7,828 bases of DNA from Crocinitomicaceae bacterium (GTDB lineage Bacteria > Bacteroidota > Bacteroidia > Flavobacteriales_D > Sanyastnellaceae): the NCBI GenBank assembly GCA_020848015.1, contig JADLBA010000073.1, positions 1-7,828 on the forward strand, in the 5' to 3' direction. Made by a program: the position numbers and the translations under genes. Shown one piece after another: positions 1 to 7,786 of this stretch; position 1 is the first letter of the stretch; each line of letters starts with the position of its first letter. The notes beneath the pieces were generated by a model. It searched no databases and had not been told where the DNA came from. It worked only from the letters and a program-made list of their open reading frames with translations.

Positions 1-3000
1 AAGTAGGTTCACTTTCACAGGACGGCATCACCGCCCCGCAAGCTCTGATTCTGAAAATGCTGAAGAGCTCCATTACAATGGTTAATCTCACCAATGGCTC
101 TCCTTCGCCGCTGTGGGATAATATGATGAAAAACGTATATAATCTCGGTGCCTTCGGACTTTCTCAGGAAAATTTCAGACTGGATGTATGGTATAACAAT
201 CCCGCAACCGGGGTGAATATGAATTATATTCCCCGTGTGCCTTTGGACGGCAAGTTGCTGATACAGGTTCTCAACCTCGACAGGATTGATGCTCAACAAA
301 TGCCTTACCCCGATGGATTCTTCGACTTTATTAATAATGCCGCTACGAGCGGGGGTCTGATTGATTCGCAGAGCGGGCGTATCTATTTCCCTGTTACAGA
401 GCCATTTGGTGGGCATCTTTCAAAAAAGATACATGATGGACTTGGCAACACCCCCGAAGCGGATGCCGTCATTTCACAGGTTGTTTTTCAACAATTGTAT
501 GACTCTACCAAGACATCTGCGCAGATCAATTTTCCTCAACTGAATCGTTTTAAGATAAAAGGGCAATATCAATCAGCTTCCGGTTCCGATATTTCGCTAA
601 ATGCACTGAATATTCCTCAAGGCTCAGTTTCTGTGACTGCCGGAGGAATACGACTTGTAGAAGGCCAGGACTACACTGTTGACTACAATCTTGGAAGAGT
701 AAAGATTATCAATGACGGAGTAATGGCCAGCGGTCAGCCCATCAAGGTCTCGGTAGAAAGTAACTCGATGTTCAACCTGCAGTTCAAAACGATGATTGGC
801 AGCAGGTTCGACTACAAGTTCAGCGACAACTTTGCGGTTGGTGCCACTTTTATGAATCTCCGGGAGCGACCACTGACACAAAAGGTCAATGTGGGTGAAG
901 AACCGGTTAACAACACAGTAATTGGCGGGGATTTCAATTATCAGAAAGAAGCTCCTTTTCTCACTAATCTGGTGGACAGGATTCCGCGGATCAATACAAA
1001 AGAAAAATCCACCATTACATTTAGTGGAGAAGCTGCAAAATTATTTCCCGGTCACAGCAAGGCTATCAGCAAAGACGGAAATGCTTATGTAGATGACTTT
1101 GAGGGCAGTCAGAGTGTCATTGATTTGCGCTCATTGAACCAATGGTTTCTCGCGAGTACACCAAAACTTCAGCCCTCACTTTTCCCTGAGGGCGATATAG
1201 AAAATAGCCTCTCCTACGGATATAACAGGGCACATCTGAGCTGGTACGTTATGGATCCACTCTTCTTTCGCCAAAATTCACTGACACCCCCCAACGTTAA
1301 TGCAGATATGCAGAGTGATCACCGGATGAGAGAAGTGCTGGAAGCAGAGGTTTTCCCAAACAGACAACTCCCACCGGGAACACCTCCCAACATTGCTACG
1401 CTGGATCTAACCTATTACCCTTCAGAAAGAGGTCCGTACAATTATGAATTACCGGATGGGGAAGACGGTATTTCATACGGTTTGAACCAAGATGGAACAT
1501 TAAAAGAACCTGCCGACAGATGGGCGGGAATACAACGATCACTCAACACTACAGACTTCGAGTTAAGCAACGTGCAGTTCATTCAGTTCTGGTTGATGGA
1601 TCCATTCAACGATGATTCTGAAAATACTAATGGAGGAGATCTCTATTTCAATCTCGGAAACGTCTCGGAAGATGTGTTAAATGATTCGCAGATGAGTTTT
1701 GAAAACGGGTTCCCAAACAGCAATAATCAGCTTCCGGTAGCTGAAGGAGTGTGGGGTCTTTATCCAAACGGAACCTTTAATGTAGTCAATGCATTTGATA
1801 ATTCATCCGGAAATTATGTTCAGCAAGACATTGGTCTGGATGGTATGAACAGCGCCAATGAGAGAACATTTTTTGCCGAATGGCTTTCGGACATACAAGC
1901 CGGTTTGAACTCCGATGCTTATGCGTCCTACGTGAAAGACCCTTCTGCTGATGACTATGCATACTTCCGGAGCAGCCAGGCAGATAGTCAGGGGTTGAGT
2001 ACAATCGAGCGCTATAAGTATTACAATGGAAACGAAGGCAATTCCAATACTGCTACACCGGATGGTTACCCGATCACTGCGACCACTATTCCGAATTCTG
2101 AAGACATCAATCAGGATATCACCTTAAATACGATCGAGAGTTATTTTCAATACAAAGTATCATTACATCCCGGAGATATGGGTGATGCTAATATCGGGCG
2201 CAACTATATCACCGATTCATTTGTAACGACAAAAAATACCGCCAACGGAGAAGAGCGCCAGATTCGCTGGTATCAATTCAAAATTCCTATTTCAGAATTT
2301 GAAAACCGTATCGGTAATATACCGGATTTTCGTTCTGTCCGTTATATCAGGATGTTCCTGAAAGGCTGGAGTGAACCTGTAACGCTGCGCTTTGCACGGC
2401 TGGAATTAGTACGTGGAGAATGGCGCAGATATTCTCAAAGTCTGCAAGGACCACAGGAAAATGAACCGACCGATAATGATCAAACTGTCTTCAACATTGC
2501 AGCAGTCAACATTGAAGAAAATGGAAACCGCGATCCGATTCCTTATGTAGTGCCTCCGGGCATTATCCGCGAACAGGACGTAGCAAGTGCGAACCTGCGC
2601 AACCTGAATGAGCAGTCTTTATCGCTTGAAATTTGTAACCTGCAAGACGGTGATGCGCGTGCTGCATATAGAACAGTTCGTTACGATATGCGTCAATACA
2701 AGCGTCTTCGCATGTTTGCTCACATGGAAGCATTGGGCAATGAAGCTGATCTCAAGAGTAAGGATCTTTCGGTCTTCATCCGACTCGGATCCGACTTTGA
2801 TCAAAACTATTATGAGTATGAAATACCTTTGGAAGTAACACCGTGGTACACCAATGATGACAACGAAATATGGCCGGAAAATAACAACTTTGACATTCTG
2901 CTGAAAGATCTTCAGAACTTGAAGGCCGGACGACCATCAAGCCATTCTGCATTGCTTGAGTACTCAAAAATGCTTGACAATGTGAAGCGAATCGCGGTAA

Positions 3001-5951
3001 AAGGAAATCCAAACCTTGCCAACGTTACAGTGCTGATGATCGGTGTACGCAATCACAGCAAGACCAATAATGTATTCATCAGCAACGATGACGGAAAATC
3101 GAAATGTGCAATCATTTGGGTGAATGAGTTGCGGCTTTCCGAGTTCGACGAATCTTCAGGATGGGCAGCGGTTGCCAGTATGAATGCACAACTTGCCGAT
3201 TTTGCTACCGTTGCTGTAGCCGGAAATATAAGTAAGCCTGGATGGGGGCAATTAGAACAGCGTGTAATGCAACGCCAGCAGGAAACAAAGATGGGCTTTG
3301 ATGCTAACTCAACCATGCAGATGGGAAAGTTTTTTCCCGAAAACTGGGGGGTTCAGTTGCCAATGTATGTGGGCTATTCAGAAACCTACCAGACACCCCG
3401 CTATGATCCACTCCAGCCAGACCTTGAACTGAACGATCTCCCCAACGTTACAAAACCTCAAAAGAAACGTTCAACTACTTTTACAAAAAGAAGAAGTGTC
3501 AACTTCAATAATATAAAAATTTCTCCAAAGAAAGAGTCGGGCGATAAGCCTCCGGCAGAGGGAGAGTTGCCGAAAGCAGAGACCAAAGACCCCAAAGAAG
3601 CAAAACCCGGCGGACAGAAAGACAAGGAGAGAAAAATACGCTTCTATAGCATTGAGAATTTTTCGGTATCTTATTCTTATAATGAGACGTATTTCAGCGA
3701 CATCAATATGGACTGGCGCCTGAATAAGCAATACAAAGGAGGCTTTGATTACAACTTTACCAACAAGCCAAAGGAAATAAAACCCTTTGCAAAAATTCCA
3801 GTTATCAGTACTTCCAAATACCTGAAATGGGTGAAGGAATTTAATTTTTATCCCGGCATTAAACAGTTCGGTTTTCATACCGATATGAACCGCACCTATG
3901 AAACAAGCCGTATCAGGAACAACAGCTTAGAACTTACGGGAGTTTATAGTGATATGCTGATACAGACACAGGTACAGAAAAACTGGAACTGGGGGCGACA
4001 GTACACTTTCAAGTATGATCTTACAAAAAACCTGAAGGTTGATTTTGCCGCCAGCAATCTGGGTCTTGTAACAGAGCCCCGTGGCGTTATTGATAAAGAA
4101 AACAGGGAATGGTACGATGCCTATAAAGACACCGTGTGGCAGAATATCCGCAACTTCGGGGAAACCACCAATTATAATCACAATACAAGTGCAACATATA
4201 AGCTACCCCTTGATAAATTCCCTCTTATTGACTTTGTAAGTGCTGATGCGCGTTACGGTTCAACTTACAGTTGGACACGCGCTCCGTTCACACAGGATTC
4301 CCTCGGTGCCACGATCCAGAATAGCCGCCAACTTCAACTAAATGCCCAAGGAAATTTCGAAACTCTTTACAATAAATCGGAACTGCTGAAAAGGATTAAT
4401 CAGGGTAAAAAAGAGAACGACAAAAAAGACAACAAAAAGGAAAAAGACGATCCTACAACGAAAGACGGATTTGGAAAAGACACTAAAGAAAAGAAAGAGA
4501 AAAAAGAAAAGATAAATCCGCTCGATCTCGGCCTTCGCTTCCTGATGATGGTAAGAAATGTCAGTGGAAGTTATACCCGCAATGAGGGGATATTACTTCC
4601 CGGTTATGACCGAAAAACGAAAGTGCTCGGTATGGATGAAAATTTTGACGGGCCTGGCTGGGGCTTCCTCGCAGGTCAACAGAACACAGATATTTGGGGA
4701 CACGATACGGGAAATAATTATGCACTAAATGCCGCATCCAACGGGTGGCTTGTACGCCAGCCCAACCTGAACAATCAGTACAATGAAACATATAGTGAGA
4801 ACTGGAATGCCAAGGCAAATCTTGAACCTGTCAAGTATTTCAAGATCGAACTCAATGCCAATAAACAGGTGGGAACCAACATGACCAGTTTCTTCCGCTT
4901 CGATGAAGACATACAGTCTTACGCATTCCAGTCGCCGATGGAAACCGGTAATTACTCTGCATCTATTAATACTTGGGCAACGGCGTTTGTAAAAGATAAT
5001 CCCGATGACAACTACAATTCATCCACCTTTATGACCTTTCTTGAAAACAGACTGGTTACATCTGAGCGGCTGAACAGGGAGGCATACAATGTAGATTCAC
5101 CAGAGGTCAATGGATATTACAATGGATGGGGACCACTTTCACAACAGGTAGTGATCCCTGCGTTTATTGCGGCTTATTCCGGAAACGATCCGAAAGATGT
5201 TGCGCTGAATCCTTTCAAAACAAAAGCACAGCCGAACTGGAAAGTCACCTACGACGGCCTAACCAAACTCGCCGCTGTAAAAAAATATTTCAAGCAGTTC
5301 AACATTAATCACCAGTACCGGTCCACAATGACAACCAGCTATGTGACTAACCTGAACTATACTGAGGACGCAAAAGGAAGACCTTCTGCACTTGACGAAG
5401 CTGAAACACCCAACTGGATATCACAACATCAGATCAATACTGTTACCATTTCTGAGCAATTATCCCCGTTGATCGGTTTTGATATGACATTAAAAACCAA
5501 AAAAGCCAACGACCCGCAGATTAAGATCGAATACAAAAAGGACAGGACGGTTGCATTGGGAATGACTAACTACCAAATCACGGAAACCAAGAGCAACAGT
5601 CTTGTTTTCGGTGTTGGATACAAGATTACCGAAATTCCAAATCCGCTTGCCCGTAAAAAAGGAAGCCGGCTCCCCATCCAGTTGCTGAAAAACACAGCCA
5701 TCAATCTTCGCTGCGATCTTACAGTACGTGATAATTCAACACTGATCAGGAAAATACAGGAGCGTCAGAACCAGATCACAGCGGGTCAACGTATCATCAG
5801 TATAAAAGGAAGTGCCGATATGGCCGTAAGTGATAAGCTCACTATTCGCCTGTTTTATGATCAGCAACTCAACAAGCCTAAGATATCCACTTCTTTCCCG
5901 ACATCGAATATCAGTGCGGGACTCGCTCTCCGGTTTACACTTGGTGGCTGA
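1..5951 (+). CDS. sprA: SprA/Sov, type IX secretion system outer-membrane translocon (5'-partial)
   Basis: SprA is the outer-membrane translocon of the type IX secretion system, a single-chain giant beta-barrel that exports folded cargo and, in gliding species, motility adhesins. The frame is open from position 3 to the TGA at 5949-5951, giving 1982 residues in view. The codons before the ATG at 57 read on without a stop (…TAPQALILK then MLKSS), and the family is usually about 2300-2500 residues, so the true start lies left of the window. Family hallmarks in order are: PLWDNMMKNVYNL (near 110-150); DGFFDF and GRIYFPVTEPFG (near 310-410); IPQGSVSVTAGG and DYTVDYNLGRV (near 610-700); ERPLTQKVNVGEEP (near 860-910); AYVDDFEGS (near 1083); YVVPPGIIRE and LNEQSLSLE (near 2545-2635); WVNELRLSEFD (near 3117); KFFPENWG (near 3327); a NWISQHQINT block (near 5410). 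The chain ends in barrel-like sequence (SAGLALRFTLGG). I see no frameshift. Identity is very secure from these motifs, recalled from the family rather than searched. Confidence 0.97.
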   Translation, partial: VGSLSQDGITAPQALILKMLKSSITMVNLTNGSPSPLWDNMMKNVYNLGAFGLSQENFRLDVWYNNPATGVNMNYIPRVPLDGKLLIQVLNLDRIDAQQMPYPDGFFDFINNAATSGGLIDSQSGRIYFPVTEPFGGHLSKKIHDGLGNTPEADAVISQVVFQQLYDSTKTSAQINFPQLNRFKIKGQYQSASGSDISLNALNIPQGSVSVTAGGIRLVEGQDYTVDYNLGRVKIINDGVMASGQPIKVSVESNSMFNLQFKTMIGSRFDYKFSDNFAVGATFMNLRERPLTQKVNVGEEPVNNTVIGGDFNYQKEAPFLTNLVDRIPRINTKEKSTITFSGEAAKLFPGHSKAISKDGNAYVDDFEGSQSVIDLRSLNQWFLASTPKLQPSLFPEGDIENSLSYGYNRAHLSWYVMDPLFFRQNSLTPPNVNADMQSDHRMREVLEAEVFPNRQLPPGTPPNIATLDLTYYPSERGPYNYELPDGEDGISYGLNQDGTLKEPADRWAGIQRSLNTTDFELSNVQFIQFWLMDPFNDDSENTNGGDLYFNLGNVSEDVLNDSQMSFENGFPNSNNQLPVAEGVWGLYPNGTFNVVNAFDNSSGNYVQQDIGLDGMNSANERTFFAEWLSDIQAGLNSDAYASYVKDPSADDYAYFRSSQADSQGLSTIERYKYYNGNEGNSNTATPDGYPITATTIPNSEDINQDITLNTIESYFQYKVSLHPGDMGDANIGRNYITDSFVTTKNTANGEERQIRWYQFKIPISEFENRIGNIPDFRSVRYIRMFLKGWSEPVTLRFARLELVRGEWRRYSQSLQGPQENEPTDNDQTVFNIAAVNIEENGNRDPIPYVVPPGIIREQDVASANLRNLNEQSLSLEICNLQDGDARAAYRTVRYDMRQYKRLRMFAHMEALGNEADLKSKDLSVFIRLGSDFDQNYYEYEIPLEVTPWYTNDDNEIWPENNNFDILLKDLQNLKAGRPSSHSALLEYSKMLDNVKRIAVKGNPNLANVTVLMIGVRNHSKTNNVFISNDDGKSKCAIIWVNELRLSEFDESSGWAAVASMNAQLADFATVAVAGNISKPGWGQLEQRVMQRQQETKMGFDANSTMQMGKFFPENWGVQLPMYVGYSETYQTPRYDPLQPDLELNDLPNVTKPQKKRSTTFTKRRSVNFNNIKISPKKESGDKPPAEGELPKAETKDPKEAKPGGQKDKERKIRFYSIENFSVSYSYNETYFSDINMDWRLNKQYKGGFDYNFTNKPKEIKPFAKIPVISTSKYLKWVKEFNFYPGIKQFGFHTDMNRTYETSRIRNNSLELTGVYSDMLIQTQVQKNWNWGRQYTFKYDLTKNLKVDFAASNLGLVTEPRGVIDKENREWYDAYKDTVWQNIRNFGETTNYNHNTSATYKLPLDKFPLIDFVSADARYGSTYSWTRAPFTQDSLGATIQNSRQLQLNAQGNFETLYNKSELLKRINQGKKENDKKDNKKEKDDPTTKDGFGKDTKEKKEKKEKINPLDLGLRFLMMVRNVSGSYTRNEGILLPGYDRKTKVLGMDENFDGPGWGFLAGQQNTDIWGHDTGNNYALNAASNGWLVRQPNLNNQYNETYSENWNAKANLEPVKYFKIELNANKQVGTNMTSFFRFDEDIQSYAFQSPMETGNYSASINTWATAFVKDNPDDNYNSSTFMTFLENRLVTSERLNREAYNVDSPEVNGYYNGWGPLSQQVVIPAFIAAYSGNDPKDVALNPFKTKAQPNWKVTYDGLTKLAAVKKYFKQFNINHQYRSTMTTSYVTNLNYTEDAKGRPSALDEAETPNWISQHQINTVTISEQLSPLIGFDMTLKTKKANDPQIKIEYKKDRTVALGMTNYQITETKSNSLVFGVGYKITEIPNPLARKKGSRLPIQLLKNTAINLRCDLTVRDNSTLIRKIQERQNQITAGQRIISIKGSADMAVSDKLTIRLFYDQQLNKPKISTSFPTSNISAGLALRFTLGG
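3516..3635 (+). other. Lys/Glu/Pro-rich low-complexity linker 1 within SprA
   Basis: This 40-residue stretch inside the SprA frame holds 11 Lys, 1 Arg, 9 acidic residues and 6 Pro, and has no hydrophobic alternation typical of a barrel strand. It is followed directly by the strand-like sequence IRFYSIENFSVSYSYNE. It is best read as a flexible, highly charged loop or turn between two barrel strands. Which side of the membrane it faces cannot be told from sequence alone. The reading frame is intact across it. Confidence 0.8.
4407..4511 (+). other. Lys-rich low-complexity linker 2 within SprA
   Basis: This 35-residue stretch contains 15 Lys and 11 Asp/Glu and has repeated KKE/KEK-like units. 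It sits after the conserved LYNKSELLKRIN segment and before the conserved strand region LRFLMMVRNVSGSY. At the DNA level it is very A-rich, with two A6 runs (4407-4412 and 4422-4427) that could be prone to indels or sequencing error, but the frame remains open. Like linker 1 it is probably a disordered loop between strands. It is more lysine-dense than linker 1 and nearly lacks proline. Confidence 0.8.
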
Positions 5952-5971
5952 TCACATTCAAAAAAATCAGT

Positions 5972-5992
5972 AACCTTTTCAAAGAAAAGTTT
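5972..5992. terminator. Possible bidirectional terminator between convergent sprA and the kinase gene
   Basis: In the 49-base gap between the two convergent stop codons, AACCTTTTC (5972-5980) and GAAAAGTTT (5984-5992) can pair as a nine-position stem with one C/T mismatch and an AAA loop. On the minus strand the hairpin is followed eight bases later by a run of T (complement of the A run at 5960-5966), as expected for intrinsic termination of the kinase operon. On the plus strand only the TTT within the 3' arm follows. The stem is A/T-rich and weak, so this is a tentative call. Confidence 0.35.
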
Positions 5993-6000
5993 ACAATGGA

Positions 6001-7053
6001 TCAGCTACCTGCTTTTTTCAGTGTAAAAGAAAATGTGCTTCCAATTTCTTCTGCACTTCTGACGGAAATAGACTGATTGTGTGTTTCAATAATGTGTTTA
6101 CAGATTGCCAGACCCAGACCTGATCCTCCTTCATTGCGCGAGCGACTTTTGTCCACGCGATAAAACCTTTCAAACACCCGCGGAAGGTGGTTTTGAGCAA
6201 TTCCTATTCCATCATCAGCGACCTCAATCAGGATGTTATCTTCCATATCATAAAAACGAACCCTCGTTTCTCCTCCTTCTTTTCCGTAGTTAATACTATT
6301 GAGAAAAAGGTTGGTAAAAACCTGTTCAATTTTTCTCATATCGGCCTCGACAAGCACCGGTCGTTCGTTCGGGTTTTTAAACCTGAGAGTAATATTATGC
6401 TCTCTTGCAAGACCTTCTAAAGAGTCTATCGTCTTCCGCGCAAGTTCTACAATATCGAAACGCGATAACTGCAATGGTATATTACCGCTTTCATACAAGG
6501 TTATCTGGTCAAGGTCTTTGATGAGATCACTCATACGATTGCAGCTTGCTTCTGCCTTCTCAAGGAACCTGCGTGTAAGAGCAGCATCCTCGAGCCCACT
6601 GTCGAGCAATGTATCAATATATCCCTGAATATTGAACACCGGAGTTTTCAATTCATGTGCGAGGTTTCCTATGAATTCCTTCCTGAAATTATCTGTTGCT
6701 CGCAATTGCTTCACTTCTTTAATTTTTTCTTCTGCCCAATCAGCCACCTCCCTGTTTACCTGCCCCAGTATGTCTTTCCCCATTTTTATTGATAGTTTCC
6801 CTTCACGACCTGCTTTAATGGAATGAATTGTTTTGTAAATAATCTTGACCTTGCTATAAAGAAATTTTTCAATAAAAAATTCAATGGCATAGTAAGCAAT
6901 GACAAAGCCGAAAACAAGAAAGAGTAAAAGACCCACCCATTCAAATTCCTTTTCCAGAAAGTAAACAATGATGGTATAAGTCAATGCCAGAAGGCCTGTA
7001 ATAATGGACGCTGAAAATAGCGCCACACTTCTCGGTGTCCTGTCTGCTCTCAT
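6001..7053 (-). CDS. Membrane sensor histidine kinase, PhoR-like (HisKA + HATPase_c)
   Basis: This 350-residue inner-membrane kinase should autophosphorylate on a histidine and pass the phosphate to the regulator encoded just upstream. Two hydrophobic helices (about residues 9-33 and 40-60) are separated by only about six residues (EKEFEW), so there is practically no periplasmic sensor domain. A charged linker that may act as a degenerate HAMP or signalling helix spans about 61-120. The HisKA H-box has His133 in LAHELKTP. The ATP-binding domain shows the N-box (NLFLNSINYG, Asn248/Asn252), G1 (DDGIGI, 280-285), the F-box (FERFYR, 294-299) and G2 (GGSGLGLAI, 309-317). All catalytic motifs are intact. 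The start ATG overlaps the regulator's stop as ATGA, supporting both the start and translational coupling. Bacteroidota kinases of this kind are often labelled PhoR, but a link to phosphate is not shown here: no pst or phoU gene is in view. Confidence 0.96.
   Translation of the reverse strand: MRADRTPRSVALFSASIITGLLALTYTIIVYFLEKEFEWVGLLLFLVFGFVIAYYAIEFFIEKFLYSKVKIIYKTIHSIKAGREGKLSIKMGKDILGQVNREVADWAEEKIKEVKQLRATDNFRKEFIGNLAHELKTPVFNIQGYIDTLLDSGLEDAALTRRFLEKAEASCNRMSDLIKDLDQITLYESGNIPLQLSRFDIVELARKTIDSLEGLAREHNITLRFKNPNERPVLVEADMRKIEQVFTNLFLNSINYGKEGGETRVRFYDMEDNILIEVADDGIGIAQNHLPRVFERFYRVDKSRSRNEGGSGLGLAICKHIIETHNQSISVRSAEEIGSTFSFTLKKAGS
7050..7053 (-). promoter_or_regulatory. ATGA stop/start overlap coupling regulator and kinase translation
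   Basis: On the minus strand the regulator ends GAA TCA TGA and the kinase begins at the ATG inside that stop, giving a four-base ATGA overlap. No purine-rich Shine-Dalgarno-like sequence precedes the kinase start, so ribosomes finishing the regulator probably reinitiate on the kinase. This supports a single operon with regulator first and kinase second. Confidence 0.8.
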
Positions 7054-7727
7054 GATTCAAATTTATAGCCAACACCCTTAACAGTTTTAAAATGATGGTT
7101 CCCCAACTTTTCCCTCAGTTTCCTGATATGAACGTCAATGGTGCGATCTCCCACAACAACGCGGTTTCCCCAGACGGTTGACAGAATAATATCTCTGGTA
7201 AAAACCCTGCCCGGTGCAGAGGTGAGTAGAACCAACAACTCAAATTCCTTCTTAGGCAAATTTAATTCCCTGCCATTTTGTAATACAAGATAGCGGTCAT
7301 TATCAATCACAACCCCTGTCGCTGTTTGCGTTGATGGGCTGGCATCCGCTATTCCATTCCTTCTCAGCAATGCCTTCACTCTTGAAATCAATACTCTTGG
7401 TTTAATGGGCTTCGAGATATAATCGTCAGCCCCTGCATCGAAACCTGCAATCTGGCTGTAATCTTCTCCACGTGCGGTTAAAAAGGCAATAAGAACATTT
7501 TTAAGCTGCGGATGCTCACGCATCTCCCTACAGGTTTCCATGCCGTCCATTTCCGGCATCATTACATCGAGCAATACCAAATCAGGTAGTATGCGGGATG
7601 CTACCTGCAACGCTTCTACTCCGTTGTGTGCAGTACACACCTCGAAACCTTCCTTTTCAAGATTAAAGGCAACGATATCGAGAATATCCTGCTCATCGTC
7701 CACCAATAAAATTTTTTGCCTATTCAT
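7050..7727 (-). CDS. OmpR/PhoB-family response regulator (receiver + winged helix)
   Basis: This 225-residue cytoplasmic regulator should be phosphorylated by the neighbouring kinase and bind DNA as a dimer. The receiver domain (about 1-123) has the acidic pair Asp10/Asp11 in LLVDDE, the phospho-acceptor Asp54 in LLDVMMPEMDG, Thr84 in FLTAR, the switch aromatic Tyr103 and Lys106 in ISKP. A short linker rich in Ser, Thr and Ala (about 124-138) leads to a PhoB-type winged helix: LPKKEFELLVLL, the RVFTRDIIL segment, a recognition-helix region DRTIDVHIRKLREKLG (194-209), and the C-terminal hairpin KTVKGVGYKFE. Length and key residues are complete for the family. The start at 7727 places the first beta strand (KILLVDDE) right at the N terminus, as usual, and no Shine-Dalgarno-like sequence precedes it, which is common in Bacteroidota. 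It is not PorX, the known T9SS regulator, because PorX carries a PglZ-type output domain rather than a DNA-binding winged helix. Confidence 0.97.
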   Translation of the reverse strand: MNRQKILLVDDEQDILDIVAFNLEKEGFEVCTAHNGVEALQVASRILPDLVLLDVMMPEMDGMETCREMREHPQLKNVLIAFLTARGEDYSQIAGFDAGADDYISKPIKPRVLISRVKALLRRNGIADASPSTQTATGVVIDNDRYLVLQNGRELNLPKKEFELLVLLTSAPGRVFTRDIILSTVWGNRVVVGDRTIDVHIRKLREKLGNHHFKTVKGVGYKFES

Positions 7728-7765
7728 GGAAATAGTTCGGTAATTGCGTTGTCAAATTTGCTGTA

Positions 7766-7773
7766 CAAAACTA
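7766..7773 (-). promoter_or_regulatory. Candidate Bacteroidota -7 promoter element for the two-component operon
   Basis: The minus strand reads TAGTTTTG here, an exact match to the TAnnTTTG element used by the primary sigma factor in Bacteroidota. It lies about 38 bases before the regulator's ATG, which would give a short leader of roughly 30 bases. About 20-24 bases further upstream there is only a T-rich stretch (CTTTTATTC) and no good TTTG -33 element, so the match is partial. The rest of the 101 bases between the regulator and the right edge holds no coding sequence or RNA gene that I can recognise. Confidence 0.4.
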
Positions 7774-7786
7774 TTGCAATCATAGT
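7770..7786. repeat. Short inverted repeat overlapping the putative promoter (possible operator)
   Basis: The sequence ACTATTGCAATCATAGT has perfect five-base arms (ACTAT and ATAGT) and contains the perfect eight-base palindrome ATTGCAAT (7773-7780), slightly off the centre of the outer repeat. It overlaps the start of the candidate -7 element, a position from which a bound repressor or autoregulator would affect transcription. Short A/T-rich palindromes are common by chance, so function is only a possibility. Confidence 0.25.

Noticed and set aside
15..416. 133-residue open frame on the minus strand opposite the start of sprA
   Set aside because: It lies wholly antisense to conserved SprA sequence, shows no domain or motif, and is explained as a shadow of the real frame.
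3471..3878. 135-residue open frame on the minus strand opposite linker 1 of sprA
   Set aside because: Its hydrophobic, Phe/Leu-rich composition is simply the reverse complement of Lys/Glu-rich codons; no supporting motif or start context.
6299..6628. 109-residue open frame on the plus strand across the kinase gene
   Set aside because: It is antisense to conserved kinase motifs and has Ser/Arg/Leu-rich low-information sequence.
7050..7727. Regulator as PorX, or the pair as the phosphate-regulon PhoB/PhoR proper
   Set aside because: PorX has a PglZ-type output domain, which is absent. PhoB/PhoR similarity is at family level only and no phosphate transport genes are in view, so no symbol is assigned.
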